From positions 1 to 64,000 of the forward strand of contig NZ_OY762614.1 of the NCBI RefSeq assembly GCF_963666145.1: a stretch of 64,000 nucleotides of DNA. The letters run 5' to 3'. Positions 26,401-35,006 of this stretch are shown in pieces (position 1 is the stretch's first letter; every line of letters starts with the position of its first letter). The stretch comes from an uncultured Desulfobacter sp. (lineage in GTDB: Bacteria > Desulfobacterota > Desulfobacteria > Desulfobacterales > Desulfobacteraceae). The position numbers and the translations under genes are program-made. The notes beneath the pieces were generated by a model. It searched no databases and was not told the origin of the DNA. It saw nothing but the letters and a program-made list of their open reading frames with translations.

Positions 26401-28204
26401 TCCTGAGTTTGAAAAGGTGATGGGATGGAAAACAGAAGAAGTTCAAGACATGGATATGATGGAAAAAATATATCCGGACCCGAAGTACCGGGAAAAGGCA
26501 TATGAGTATATGCAAAAAGCCTCCGCAGATTGGAAGGAATTTACCATTTATTCAAAATCCGGGGAAAGCATAGACTCGGAATGGTCAAATATCAGGCTCG
26601 AAGATGGTACTCAAATTGGTATCGGTATTAACATCACTGAACGCAAAAAAGCTGAAAGGCAGCAAGCCAAGGTTCAACAGCAGCTTGTCGAACGAAACCG
26701 ATTTATTGAAACAATTCTGGAATCTCTACCCATCGGACTTGGGGTCAATTATGTTGACAGTGGTGAGGTTACATATCTGAATGAAAAATTTTCAGAGATT
26801 TACGGCTGGCCCAAAACTGATTTTCCCAATATCGATAAGTTTTTTGATAACGTTTTTCCAGATCCTAAAAAGAGGGAACGTTTACGGGAAAAAATCATGA
26901 GTGATATTGCCTCCAAAGACCTGGCGCGCATGGTTTGGGAACATCTTGAAATAACTACAAAAAAAGGCAAAAAAAGGATTGTTTCAGCCACAAACATCCC
27001 CTTGTTTGATCAAAATCTCATGATTTCCACTGTTCAGGATTTTACCGAAAAACGAAAACTTGAAACCCAGCTTCAGCAAGCCCAGCGCATGGAATCCATT
27101 GGTAATTTGGCCGGCGGCATTGCCCACGAATTCAACAACGTTTTGAGTATCATCATCGGCAATAATGAGCTTATCGTGGAAGATCTGCCGGAATGGAGTA
27201 TTTTACGCGAGAACTGCGAAGAAATTCGTTTGGCAGGTCTTCGGGCAAGGGACATTGTTAAACACCTGTTAACATTCAGCAGACAGGACAACTCAACTAA
27301 AAAGCCCATTAATATTGTTTCTACTGTAACTGAATCCGTAAAATTGATTCGGTCCACAACACCTACCAATATAGAGATCCGGGAAAAAATTGATCCGGAC
27401 TGCCGCCCCATTTTGGGTGATACCACTCAAATCAATCAAATACTGATCAACTTGTGCAGCAATGCAGTCGATGCCTTACCGACAACTGGCGGGAGAATCG
27501 ACATTAAACTTTACAACGCAGATATCAGCAAACATAAAGAAATTGCATTTTATACATTGGATCCAGGGAAATATGTCAAATTGATCGTACGGGACAACGG
27601 CAGCGGCATGGATGCAAAAATATCAGAAAGAATATTCGATCCTTATTTTACAACAAAGGATATTGGTAAAGGCAGTGGAATAGGATTATCCGTAGTCCAT
27701 GGGATTGTTGAAAATCATGGTGGGGCCATTGTTTGTGACAGCACCATAGACCAAGGCACAACATTTACTATTCTGATTCCGGCGTATGAGGGGTGTGTTG
27801 AAGACGTATCAATCAAGACAGATATGTTTTCCGGAAATGGTGAAAAAATCCTTTACGTAGATGATGAACCATCGATAGCCAAACTGGGAAAACGGCATCT
27901 TGAGTCGTTGGGATATGATGCCTATATGACAACAGACCCCAAAGAGGCATTGGAAATGATAAAAGCCGAACCGGGCCGATTCAATCTTGTCATCTCTGAT
28001 ATGGCAATGCCCGATATGCCGGGAGACCAATTAATTGATGAAATACTATCAATCAATCCCCAAATGCCTACAATGATATGCAGCGGTTACAGTTCTCGAA
28101 TGTCCAAAGAAAAAGCATCTGAAATGGGTATTAAGGCATTTGTCATGAAACCTTTGAACAAAGCTGAACTGGCGAAAAAAGTAAAAGAGATTTTAAATCC
28201 ATGA
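23414..28204 (+). CDS. CheB/CheR-fusion hybrid sensor histidine kinase
   Basis: A 1596-residue multidomain signalling protein, soluble (no membrane helices seen). Order: CheB methylesterase (about 15-205; GASAGG, IPHLDPDH, LSGTMQDGTMG), CheR methyltransferase (about 215-475; VAGCSTGEEAY, ISCRNLLIYI), a Glu-rich coiled coil (about 640-720, repeated SNEE/MNEEL units), four PAS domains (about 725-1210), histidine kinase with His in GGIAHEFNNVLS (about 1235), ATPase domain (DNGSGM, GKGSGIGLSVVHGI), and a receiver (KILYVDDEP, ISDMAMPDMPG, KPLN). The start is ATG 23414; an earlier TTG at 23354 lacks a ribosome site. It overlaps the next kinase gene by four bases. Its inputs are unknown. Confidence 0.92.
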   Translation: MSENYSIKKEDSAPFDQPPIVCIGASAGGLDAFKEFFDHMPADAGIAFVLIPHLDPDHKSLMVEIIGRHTQMPVQQIEERTKVEPNHIYIRSPNRNLAIEACELIPCELSRKDGINLPIDFFFRSLAVSQNQCAIGIILSGTMQDGTMGIEEIKSNGGLVIAQDPKTVQYGDMPQSAIETGMVDLILPIKEMPDAILKFIADPYICKDQDALNEVLDAIKTHSNHDFRCYKRNALIRRTERRMGLCQIKQLSEYIVYLQNNPNEVDALLKDLLIGVTNFFRDKKVWEKVGNEILPALIGHTDPETPFRVWVAGCSTGEEAYTIAILLHEIFEKSNKHFNAQIFATDVDGEAIAKARKGVYPKTVAVDIPPIYLKKYFTLENDEYHVVKKVRESVVFAEQNLVGDAPFSNLNLISCRNLLIYIKSEIQKKIIDLFSFSLLENGCLILGNSETIGYQHDNFETISKELRLYQNINQKHERTNVPIINYSRRYQFRMSETKPDFHRENLSKILQNQLLKKFAPAAVLINKKFEILNLSGPTSQYLDLPQGDPVMEITTMVKMGLRLKLRGAIQKAVRMNETVIVSNSRVKRSDCFYPVIITVCPIKETKLSESLFMVTFQESSESEIDKDSQNELDLGDDTLVKQLETELFDTREDLQQSIEELETSNEEMKASNEEMMSMNEELQSSNEELETSKEELQSMNEELNTVNAELREKVNELTIANNDIANLMNSTELATIFLDLTTAIRRFTPTAKKLFNLIESDIGRPIGDLAMRFNDEALKSQVATVLDTLVPSTKEVKTDEGLWYIRRILPFRTEDNRVDGIILTFSDVTELKNSELAVRQKEAQIEEKKQLLDAVLSHTYMMAVYLNTNFDFIWVNDAYAKTCNYPSDFFPGKNHFDLYPDQENQAIFQSVVDTGKPFFVSAKPFEFPDQPERGITYWDWSLIPTINAQKEITGLVFTLAEVTDRIKERQLFKAIVDRIPVMLTRYDSNTNMLFLNPEFEKVMGWKTEEVQDMDMMEKIYPDPKYREKAYEYMQKASADWKEFTIYSKSGESIDSEWSNIRLEDGTQIGIGINITERKKAERQQAKVQQQLVERNRFIETILESLPIGLGVNYVDSGEVTYLNEKFSEIYGWPKTDFPNIDKFFDNVFPDPKKRERLREKIMSDIASKDLARMVWEHLEITTKKGKKRIVSATNIPLFDQNLMISTVQDFTEKRKLETQLQQAQRMESIGNLAGGIAHEFNNVLSIIIGNNELIVEDLPEWSILRENCEEIRLAGLRARDIVKHLLTFSRQDNSTKKPINIVSTVTESVKLIRSTTPTNIEIREKIDPDCRPILGDTTQINQILINLCSNAVDALPTTGGRIDIKLYNADISKHKEIAFYTLDPGKYVKLIVRDNGSGMDAKISERIFDPYFTTKDIGKGSGIGLSVVHGIVENHGGAIVCDSTIDQGTTFTILIPAYEGCVEDVSIKTDMFSGNGEKILYVDDEPSIAKLGKRHLESLGYDAYMTTDPKEALEMIKAEPGRFNLVISDMAMPDMPGDQLIDEILSINPQMPTMICSGYSSRMSKEKASEMGIKAFVMKPLNKAELAKKVKEILNP

Positions 28205-29706
28205 TCAGAATAAAAGGGAATTCTGACGTGAAAAAAGTGTTATGCAATATTCTGCTGCTGACGGCCTTTCTTGTCTCAAGTCAAGGCCTGGCAGCGAAGG
28301 AAAAAAAGACCAAGGCAAACAGTGGGCCCATCAAAATATCAGCTGCCGTCTATGCCGGAGATGTCAGTGCGTTGATGTATATCGCAAAAGAGAATCGATT
28401 GTTTGAAAAATATGGACTGGAGGTGAACCTTAAACCGTTTAAAGCCGGACGATTCGCAGCCGATGCACTGCTCAAAGGAGATTCAGATGTGGCAACAGTG
28501 GGCGAATTTGTCATGGTGACAAACGGATTTACCCGCAATGACATCCGATTGCTCGCCTGCATTTCAAAATTTCAACTCAACTATTTGATCGCCAGAAAAG
28601 ATAGCGGAATCAACCTGGTACAAGACCTTGCAGGTAAAAAAATCGGCATACTAAAATATGGGTGCCGATTTTTCGGATATTCCCAGGAAGAACTGGTCGG
28701 ACAAGATGTGATGACCATCGTTCCCAATGTAGAGAGAAGTTCGGGCAGGGACTTGGCACACCTGGTCAGAGACATCGTTGTTAATCCAAGCCTTTACACC
28801 AATGTGTCGAGTGAAAATATTAAAAAGAGCGGTGAAACGGTCTGGGTCACCTGGACAAATAAAGCTGTTTTTGACGAATCTGGTAAAATCAACGAAATTC
28901 TGGCCATTGGCAACGACATCACGCGGCTGAAACAAACCGAAGCAGAGCTCGAAGCGCTCAATGAAAACCTGGAAGGAATGGTAGCGGAACGTACCGCCTT
29001 GGCCCAAAAGCGTTTAACCCAGCTCCAGGCCCTGACCCAGGAGCTGATCAAAGCAGAGGAAAGTGAACGGCGGCGTTTGTCAGACCTGCTCCACGAAGAT
29101 ATCCAGCAGCTTTTGGTGAGCACACGGATTCACATGGAGACGGCCTGTCACCGGGGACCTGCGAATCATGGAATGGAAGACGCCCTGAAAATCTTAACAA
29201 AATCCATCAAAAAGCTGAAAAATTTATCCCGAGAATTAAGCCCGCCGGTGTTGAATCACGCAAGCCTTTCTTCTGCACTGGAATGGCTTGTCAATGAGAC
29301 CGAAGAACAATATGGGCTATCAGTTGTTTTGAGCATCAATACACAATTGAAGGCCGGAGAAAAACAGATAAATACCTTTCTTTTTCGTACGGTTCAGGAA
29401 TTACTGTTCAATATCATCAAACATGCCGGTGTAAATGAGGCCTGCATTGATCTTGACCCGTCGCACGGCGGTTTTACCATTACCGTCACGGACAAAGGCA
29501 GGGGATTCGATTGTGAGGATTGGGCAAATGTTTCGGCCGGCAATGGTTTTGGCCTGTTGCGCATAAACGAAAGAGCCCAATCCTTGGGTGTGACAGTATC
29601 CATCGAATCCAATCAGGGAAAAGGCAGCAAAATAAAATTGACCGTACCGGACGAAATATTTTCCGAACAGCCAAGACAGCATGTTGCAAACAGCCGGACG
29701 ATTTGA
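28201..29706 (+). CDS. Chimeric sensor kinase: truncated NMT1-type binding domain fused to PAS-HisKA_3-HATPase
   Basis: A 501-residue protein. A signal peptide (KKVLCNILLLTAFLVSSQGLAA) leads into an NMT1/THI5-like solute-binding domain (IKISAAVYAGDVSALMYIAK... DLAGKKIGI, about 40-150). It then jumps straight into the middle of a PAS domain (FFGYSQEELVGQDV, about 157-245), with no membrane helix, followed by a HisKA_3 dimerisation domain with His in RRRLSDLLHEDIQQLL (about 300) and an ATPase domain (ELLFNIIKHAGV, GNGFGLLRINERA). The normal architecture has a full binding domain and a membrane anchor, so an in-frame deletion is likely. The start could be ATG 28201 (overlapping the upstream stop) or GTG 28228. 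Confidence 0.78.
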   Translation: MIRIKGNSDVKKVLCNILLLTAFLVSSQGLAAKEKKTKANSGPIKISAAVYAGDVSALMYIAKENRLFEKYGLEVNLKPFKAGRFAADALLKGDSDVATVGEFVMVTNGFTRNDIRLLACISKFQLNYLIARKDSGINLVQDLAGKKIGILKYGCRFFGYSQEELVGQDVMTIVPNVERSSGRDLAHLVRDIVVNPSLYTNVSSENIKKSGETVWVTWTNKAVFDESGKINEILAIGNDITRLKQTEAELEALNENLEGMVAERTALAQKRLTQLQALTQELIKAEESERRRLSDLLHEDIQQLLVSTRIHMETACHRGPANHGMEDALKILTKSIKKLKNLSRELSPPVLNHASLSSALEWLVNETEEQYGLSVVLSINTQLKAGEKQINTFLFRTVQELLFNIIKHAGVNEACIDLDPSHGGFTITVTDKGRGFDCEDWANVSAGNGFGLLRINERAQSLGVTVSIESNQGKGSKIKLTVPDEIFSEQPRQHVANSRTI

Positions 29707-29803
29707 AATGTCGTTCAAAAGCAGGGCTTGAACCCAATGAGGCTTCAAAAACGTTGCGTTTAATGTTTGTCGATGTCACCAACACCTATAAAAGAACAAA
29801 AAA

Positions 29804-29835
29804 ATCCTGCAGAGGAGCCCCCTCCCCTGCAGGAT
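29804..29835 (-). terminator. Rho-independent terminator
   Basis: ATCCTGCAG (29804-29812) pairs with CTGCAGGAT (29827-29835), with extra G/C pairing inside. The T-run lies on the minus strand, so it ends the leftward kinase and microprotein transcript; it may also stop the converging kinase transcript. Confidence 0.75.
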
Positions 29836-29893
29836 GGTCAAATCAATTTTGCTGTTTGCATCAACAGCATGACACATTTAAAGGTTTCCAGAT

Positions 29894-30058
29894 TCAGGCT
29901 TTCAGTTTACAGACTTCGTTTTTGTTCGTGGATATTTTACCACATCTTGCACACTGATACTTTTTGATATCATCACCTTTGTGTTTTATCTGAACCATCC
30001 AGCCAGTGTTATCAATTGAATAGTCATAACCTCCTACAGTACTCTTATATGTTTTCAT
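29894..30058 (-). CDS. Single CxxCG zinc-ribbon microprotein (54 aa)
   Basis: A 54-residue protein: MKTYKSTVGGYDYSIDNTGW, a basic linker with IKHKGDDIKK, then YQCARCGKISTNKNEVC, which closely matches the first repeat of the 76-residue protein at 20587 (FQCKTCGKISTDKTEIC). AAGGTGATGG precedes the ATG. Directly upstream, in the same frame and reaching back to the stop of the 30176 kinase gene, an open stretch reads RGFESYIDNLGRQRRIKNKG, which looks like a degenerate tandem copy of the N-terminal half of this protein. Function unknown; probably a metal site. Confidence 0.66.
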   Translation of the reverse strand: MKTYKSTVGGYDYSIDNTGWMVQIKHKGDDIKKYQCARCGKISTNKNEVCKLKA

Positions 30059-30175
30059 TCCATCACCTTTATTTTTTATCCGGCGCTGCCGGCCTAAATT
30101 ATCAATGTAAGATTCAAAACCTCGGACAGCCCACGCAAATCCTTGCTGAATCTTTATAAAAAAGATATGAATATT

Positions 30176-33043
30176 TTAAGGATAGTCAATATTATAGTTA
30201 GTTATATCTAACACCTCACGCACTTTTTTTGCTAAGTTATGTTTTGAAAATGGCTTATTGATAAAATGGACGCCTGATTCCAGAACCCCATGATGGGCAA
30301 TCACATTGGCCGTATATCCTGACATAAAAAGACATTTTAGATCCGGATAGCGGTCTTTTATCTTAGTCGCAAGTTCCCTGCCATTCATTTCAGGCATGAC
30401 AACGTCCGTAATGAGTAAATCGATGTCATTAAACTCAGACGATTCAATCCGCTTTATGGCATCAACCGGTGAAGATGCGATGATGACCCGGTAACCCAAT
30501 CTTTGAAGTATGACCTGGGTCATTTTCAGGATTGAAATCTCATCCTCAACGATTAATATGCGCTCTGTTCCGGTGGGGTCCAATTCTTCTTTGGGATGAT
30601 CATGGGCAGTTGAGTCGCTTTGATGATATTGGGGAAAATAAATTTTGAAGCTCGTTCCGTCGCCCGGTTCACTGTAAACATTTATAAAACCGTTATTTTG
30701 CTTGACGATGCCGAAAATAGTCGCTAATCCAAGCCCGCTGCCCTCTCCGATCTCTTTTGTGGTAAAAAAGGGTTCAAAAATATTGCTCACTGTGTTTTTA
30801 TCCATGCCAATGCCGTCATCGCTCACAGCAAGCATGACGTATTCGCCCGGCTTAAACTCAGGATGTTCTCTGCAATAGGTTTGATCAAAAAATACATTGT
30901 CAGTTTCTATGGTGACTTTGCCAACACTTTTGATTGCATCCCGGGCATTCACACAGAGATTTGCCAAAATTTGGTCAACCTGAGAAGGGTCCATCTTGAC
31001 CGGCTTCAGCGTTTCCGAAGGTTGCCAGGTCAGCGCAATATCCTCTCCAATCAATCGCTTTAACATTTTGAGCATATCACTTATGACATCATTAAGATTT
31101 AAAACCCTGGGATCAATAATCTGCTTGCGCGCAAAGGCCAGCAACTGTCTGGTAAGGTTGGAGGACCGTTCTGCCGCCTTATATATTTCTTCCAGATTCT
31201 CAAAAAAAGGATTGTCCGAGTGCAGCTCCTCCATGACAATTTCTACGTTCCCAAGGATAATGCTTAACATATTGTTGAAATCGTGGGCGACGCCGCCAGC
31301 AAGTCTGCCTATGGATTCCATTTTTTGGGCCTGAATCAGTTGGGATTTCAGTTTTTGCTGTTTTTCTTCCGCTATTTTCTGCCTTGATGTATCAGCCAGT
31401 AGAAGCATCAGTTGCTTTTCATTCTCATACATAAATGGAATGAATGTGGCGCTCACCCAGCATTTTTTATTGAAACTTGACGTATAATGAAGGTCTCGCG
31501 TCACTTCGATGTCATCCTTGAGGGCCTCTTGGGCAGCTGCAAGTAATCCGGATCTTTTCCAGGAATCAATTTCATGCATGTTCAATCCCACTATTTTTTC
31601 CACAGTGCCGCCCACGATTCGGGCCAACGACTGGTTTGCCGTGACCATCAGCCCATTTTTTTCAATGGTAGAAATCCCTATCGGTACGTTTTCAACGATT
31701 GTTTGGACATAATTAAGGGTGTTTTCGAGTTTTTTTTCACTTCGCTTATGTTCAGTGATGTCCTGGGCGGTCCCCCAAATACTGATGATGTTCCCTTTCG
31801 CATCCCTTTCAGCCTCTCCTTTTTCCCACATCCACCCGGTTGTCCCGTCTTTTTTGACGGTTTCAAGTTCAATTTCATACGGTTCTCCTGTGGCAATGGC
31901 GTTTTCAACTGCATTGGACAGAATTTTCCAGCTGTCAGGAAGAAACAGCTTATGGTGTTCGGTGTAGGGCGGAGGCGCAAGGTTTTTATCCCTGTCATGC
32001 ATCCTGTAAAGTGCTTCAGACCAAATCACCTCATTGGTCTTTATGTTAAGGCGCCAATTTCCGATACATGCGATGCGCTGGGACCGCTTGAGATCTTTTT
32101 CAACGGTTCTTCGATACGCCACTTCTTTTTTGAGCCGGTTGTTCCATATAAAGAAAAATCCAATAAAAAGAGATGAAATCCCGACGAACCATAACATCCA
32201 TTTCATTACATCATATGTGCTGATACCATATTCATATCGGATGTTGAGCCATCTATTTCGGATACGTGCATGTTCTTCCGGCGTCATTGTTCGAAGGGAT
32301 TTGTTTATAATACTGACCAATTCCGGCCAGTCATTGCGTATGGCCATGGCCTGGTTGTGATTGTCAAAAGGCGTCGGGGCCGCGACTTTAACGTTGGTAT
32401 ATCCTCGTAATTGTATGATATATGTTGTCGTCAAAAGATCCCCAATGTATGCCTCCGCTAATCCTGTGGAGACATTTTTGATGGGAATTTCTGAATAATT
32501 TTTCCGTTTTGCTGAAACCACTTTAAGATTAATCCATGGATATTCCCGCTTGAGTGTTTCATGAAGCGCAAAGCCTTCTTCAACGGAAACCGTTTTACCT
32601 CTTAAATCCTCCATGGAGCCCACAAAATTCGCATCTGATCTTGTAAATATAACCAAGGGCGCAAAAATATACTCATCTGTAAAAAGCATTTTTTCTTTAC
32701 GCGCTTCGATAATTTTGGCGGTGGGTACCATATCAACAATTTCGTGGTCTGAGATATACTGCAGGGCCTGGGGCCAAGTCACTTCAGATGGCCTTATGAA
32801 ATTAAAACTGATACCGTTGTCATTGAATATTCGCTCGATATAATCGATGGCAAGCCCTTGGATTTTATCATCTGAAATCATGAATGGCGGGGTGCTGCCC
32901 ACCCGGATTCTCACCGTATGATGTTCGTTTAGCCAAGATCGTTCTTCGGCAGTAAGTGTCGGGGTTAAATTGCTTTCAGCGCAGTAAATCGGACCGGCGA
33001 AAATAATAATCCAAAAGACATAACAGGTAATTTTGCCCGCCAT
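30176..33043 (-). CDS. Hybrid sensor histidine kinase with periplasmic SBP_bac_3 domain
   Basis: About 955 residues. Signal peptide, periplasmic amino-acid-type binding domain (TVRIRVGSTPPFMISDD through RNRWLN, about 40-260), one membrane helix (LWFVGISSLFIGFFFIW, about 285), two PAS domains with PAC segments (about 320-560), kinase core with His in RLAGGVAHDFNNMLSI (about 600), ATPase (DGIGMD, GEGSGLGLATIFGI) and a receiver (ILIVEDEISI, LLITDVVMPEMNG, INKPF). The frame starts at 33124, overlapping the upstream kinase gene, but MAGKITCYVFW at 33043 gives a proper signal peptide with AGGAG upstream. The ligand is unknown. Confidence 0.88.
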   Translation of the reverse strand: MAGKITCYVFWIIIFAGPIYCAESNLTPTLTAEERSWLNEHHTVRIRVGSTPPFMISDDKIQGLAIDYIERIFNDNGISFNFIRPSEVTWPQALQYISDHEIVDMVPTAKIIEARKEKMLFTDEYIFAPLVIFTRSDANFVGSMEDLRGKTVSVEEGFALHETLKREYPWINLKVVSAKRKNYSEIPIKNVSTGLAEAYIGDLLTTTYIIQLRGYTNVKVAAPTPFDNHNQAMAIRNDWPELVSIINKSLRTMTPEEHARIRNRWLNIRYEYGISTYDVMKWMLWFVGISSLFIGFFFIWNNRLKKEVAYRRTVEKDLKRSQRIACIGNWRLNIKTNEVIWSEALYRMHDRDKNLAPPPYTEHHKLFLPDSWKILSNAVENAIATGEPYEIELETVKKDGTTGWMWEKGEAERDAKGNIISIWGTAQDITEHKRSEKKLENTLNYVQTIVENVPIGISTIEKNGLMVTANQSLARIVGGTVEKIVGLNMHEIDSWKRSGLLAAAQEALKDDIEVTRDLHYTSSFNKKCWVSATFIPFMYENEKQLMLLLADTSRQKIAEEKQQKLKSQLIQAQKMESIGRLAGGVAHDFNNMLSIILGNVEIVMEELHSDNPFFENLEEIYKAAERSSNLTRQLLAFARKQIIDPRVLNLNDVISDMLKMLKRLIGEDIALTWQPSETLKPVKMDPSQVDQILANLCVNARDAIKSVGKVTIETDNVFFDQTYCREHPEFKPGEYVMLAVSDDGIGMDKNTVSNIFEPFFTTKEIGEGSGLGLATIFGIVKQNNGFINVYSEPGDGTSFKIYFPQYHQSDSTAHDHPKEELDPTGTERILIVEDEISILKMTQVILQRLGYRVIIASSPVDAIKRIESSEFNDIDLLITDVVMPEMNGRELATKIKDRYPDLKCLFMSGYTANVIAHHGVLESGVHFINKPFSKHNLAKKVREVLDITNYNIDYP

Positions 33044-33074
33044 AATTAAACCCGAACTCCTTTTGATTGTTTTT

Positions 33075-35006
33075 TTATGTGTCCAAGACATTACGCACTT
33101 CTTTGGCAATTGCCGCTTTGACAACCGGTTTCATTAAAACGCTTTTGATACCCATTGCAAGCAAATCCTCTTTTGAAAACCGGTCGGAAAATCCCGTGCA
33201 GATGATGATGGGAATATCTGACTTCAGGCGGAGAATTTCCCCGGCAAACTGATCCCCGGTCATTTGGGGCATACTCATATCTGAAATAACAAGATCATAC
33301 ATGTCCGGATTTTTTCTAAATGCGTCCAAAGCATCCGGACTGCTTGTGAATTGGGTAACTTTATACCCCAGTCTTTCAAGCATATGCTTTTCAAGCTTTG
33401 CAACCTGGGGTTCGTCGTCAACAAGGAGGATATGTTCCGTGCCTGTGGGCAACAAAGAAGAATGCTTCGTGACATCAATTGATGTGTCGGCAACGATTAC
33501 AGGCAGATAAATCTTGAATGAAGTACCTTGGCCCGGCTTACTCGTCACCTTAATGTCACCCTGATGTTCTTTGACAATACCATATACCACAGACAATCCG
33601 AGACCGGTCCCCTTCCCCGGTTCTTTTGTTGTAAAATAGGGCTCAAAAATTTTATCCATATGTTCTTTCAAAATACCGGTACCCGTGTCGGCAACGGTCA
33701 CAGTCACATATTTGCCCGGGCTCATCTCCAGACCGTTTAATTCTTGCCCAATTTCTATTTCACGAACGTCAACGGTAATTGTTCCGCCTTTATCCTGCAC
33801 CGCATGATATGCATTGGTAACAAGGTTCATTCCGATCTGGTGAAGCTGGGTTGCATCAGCCAGGACCATGCCGCAGTCAGGCTGCAAAAACTGGTCGATT
33901 TCGATATTGGCAGGGATCGAAGATCTGCTGAGTTTAAGGACATCATTGATGATTTGCTGTACCTTGACCGGATGCATTTCGTGCGCCTGCTGACGACTGA
34001 ATGCAAGAATCTGTTTTACAAGTTCAGACGCCCTCTTTCCGGCCTGTAATATCTCTTCTGCATTTTCCTGTTCAACACTGCCGGGTGGTAAATCTTCTTT
34101 GAGTATTTCGGCCATTCCAATAATGGGGAATAAAATATTATTAAAATCGTGAGCGATTCCCCCGGCTAAATTGCCGATTGATTCCATTTTCTGTGCCTGT
34201 CGTAATTGTTCGGCAAGCTGCTTTTGCGCTGTAATATCCCGCAGGAAACAAAGACATCGCCCCGCCTCTCTTTTTTTGTATTGAATACTGATCTCAACGT
34301 CAAAGACCGATCCGTCTTTACGCCGATGCTGACTTTCAAATCTATCCTGCCCTTTTAACACAAGGACCTTCATGTGATCGGTGAATTGCTGTCCCGACGT
34401 TTTGGCTTCAAGCTGGGACACATTCATCTTGAGCAACTCTTCAACCGTATAACCGCTCATTCGGCAATAGGTTTGATTCACCTCTATGATCTTTCCCGAA
34501 TCGTCCAATTGCAAGAAACCGTCCATGGCAGTTTCAAGTATGAAGCGGTGCCATTCTTCACTTGCTTTTAGCGTCGCTTCGGCCCCTATTTTCTGTGTAA
34601 CATCATCAAATACGGCGACAATATCCCCGGTTGGGAGGCGGTATACATAATTTTCATACCATTTTTCCAGTCGGTCATCTTTGTAAATCCTGGCAGGGAC
34701 GCTTTCGGGAATTTTTGTTTTCCGAACCCGTTGAAAGACATCTATAAGACCGAACTCTTTAATACCCGGGCGGACGTCAAAAATGGACTTGCCGATAAGA
34801 TCTTCACGCGGGTCTCCATCCATCTTCTCTCCAGCTTTGTTAAAATCCTTAAGAATAAAATCTTTTCCGTTATCAAGAACGGTGTAAATGGCCACACCAC
34901 TTTTAATATTATTAAATAATTCACGATAGCGTGATTCGTTTTCCTGCAATACTTCTTCGATTTGTTTTCTTTCTGAAATATCAACATGGGTTCCAACGAC
35001 ACGCAC
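33075..35006 (-). CDS. Hybrid sensor kinase, C-terminal part (PAS-PAS-HisKA-HATPase-REC) of a frameshifted gene
   Basis: The 643 residues begin at the very end of a PAS/PAC domain (RVVGTHVDISERKQIEEVL), followed by two more PAS domains (about 20-145 and 147-265), a kinase core with His in NLAGGIAHDFNNILFPI (about 285), an ATPase domain (DTGTGI, GKGTGLGLSVVYGI) and a receiver (ILLVDDEPQVAK, LVISDMSMPQMTG, LMKPV). In the same frame, coding similarity extends upstream to about 35085 (RDGHWVYILSRANLYKDEQ) with no start codon. The matching N-terminus is in the +1 shifted frame at 34742-35851. As written it would be a soluble protein lacking its sensor. Confidence 0.8.
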   Translation of the reverse strand: MRVVGTHVDISERKQIEEVLQENESRYRELFNNIKSGVAIYTVLDNGKDFILKDFNKAGEKMDGDPREDLIGKSIFDVRPGIKEFGLIDVFQRVRKTKIPESVPARIYKDDRLEKWYENYVYRLPTGDIVAVFDDVTQKIGAEATLKASEEWHRFILETAMDGFLQLDDSGKIIEVNQTYCRMSGYTVEELLKMNVSQLEAKTSGQQFTDHMKVLVLKGQDRFESQHRRKDGSVFDVEISIQYKKREAGRCLCFLRDITAQKQLAEQLRQAQKMESIGNLAGGIAHDFNNILFPIIGMAEILKEDLPPGSVEQENAEEILQAGKRASELVKQILAFSRQQAHEMHPVKVQQIINDVLKLSRSSIPANIEIDQFLQPDCGMVLADATQLHQIGMNLVTNAYHAVQDKGGTITVDVREIEIGQELNGLEMSPGKYVTVTVADTGTGILKEHMDKIFEPYFTTKEPGKGTGLGLSVVYGIVKEHQGDIKVTSKPGQGTSFKIYLPVIVADTSIDVTKHSSLLPTGTEHILLVDDEPQVAKLEKHMLERLGYKVTQFTSSPDALDAFRKNPDMYDLVISDMSMPQMTGDQFAGEILRLKSDIPIIICTGFSDRFSKEDLLAMGIKSVLMKPVVKAAIAKEVRNVLDT

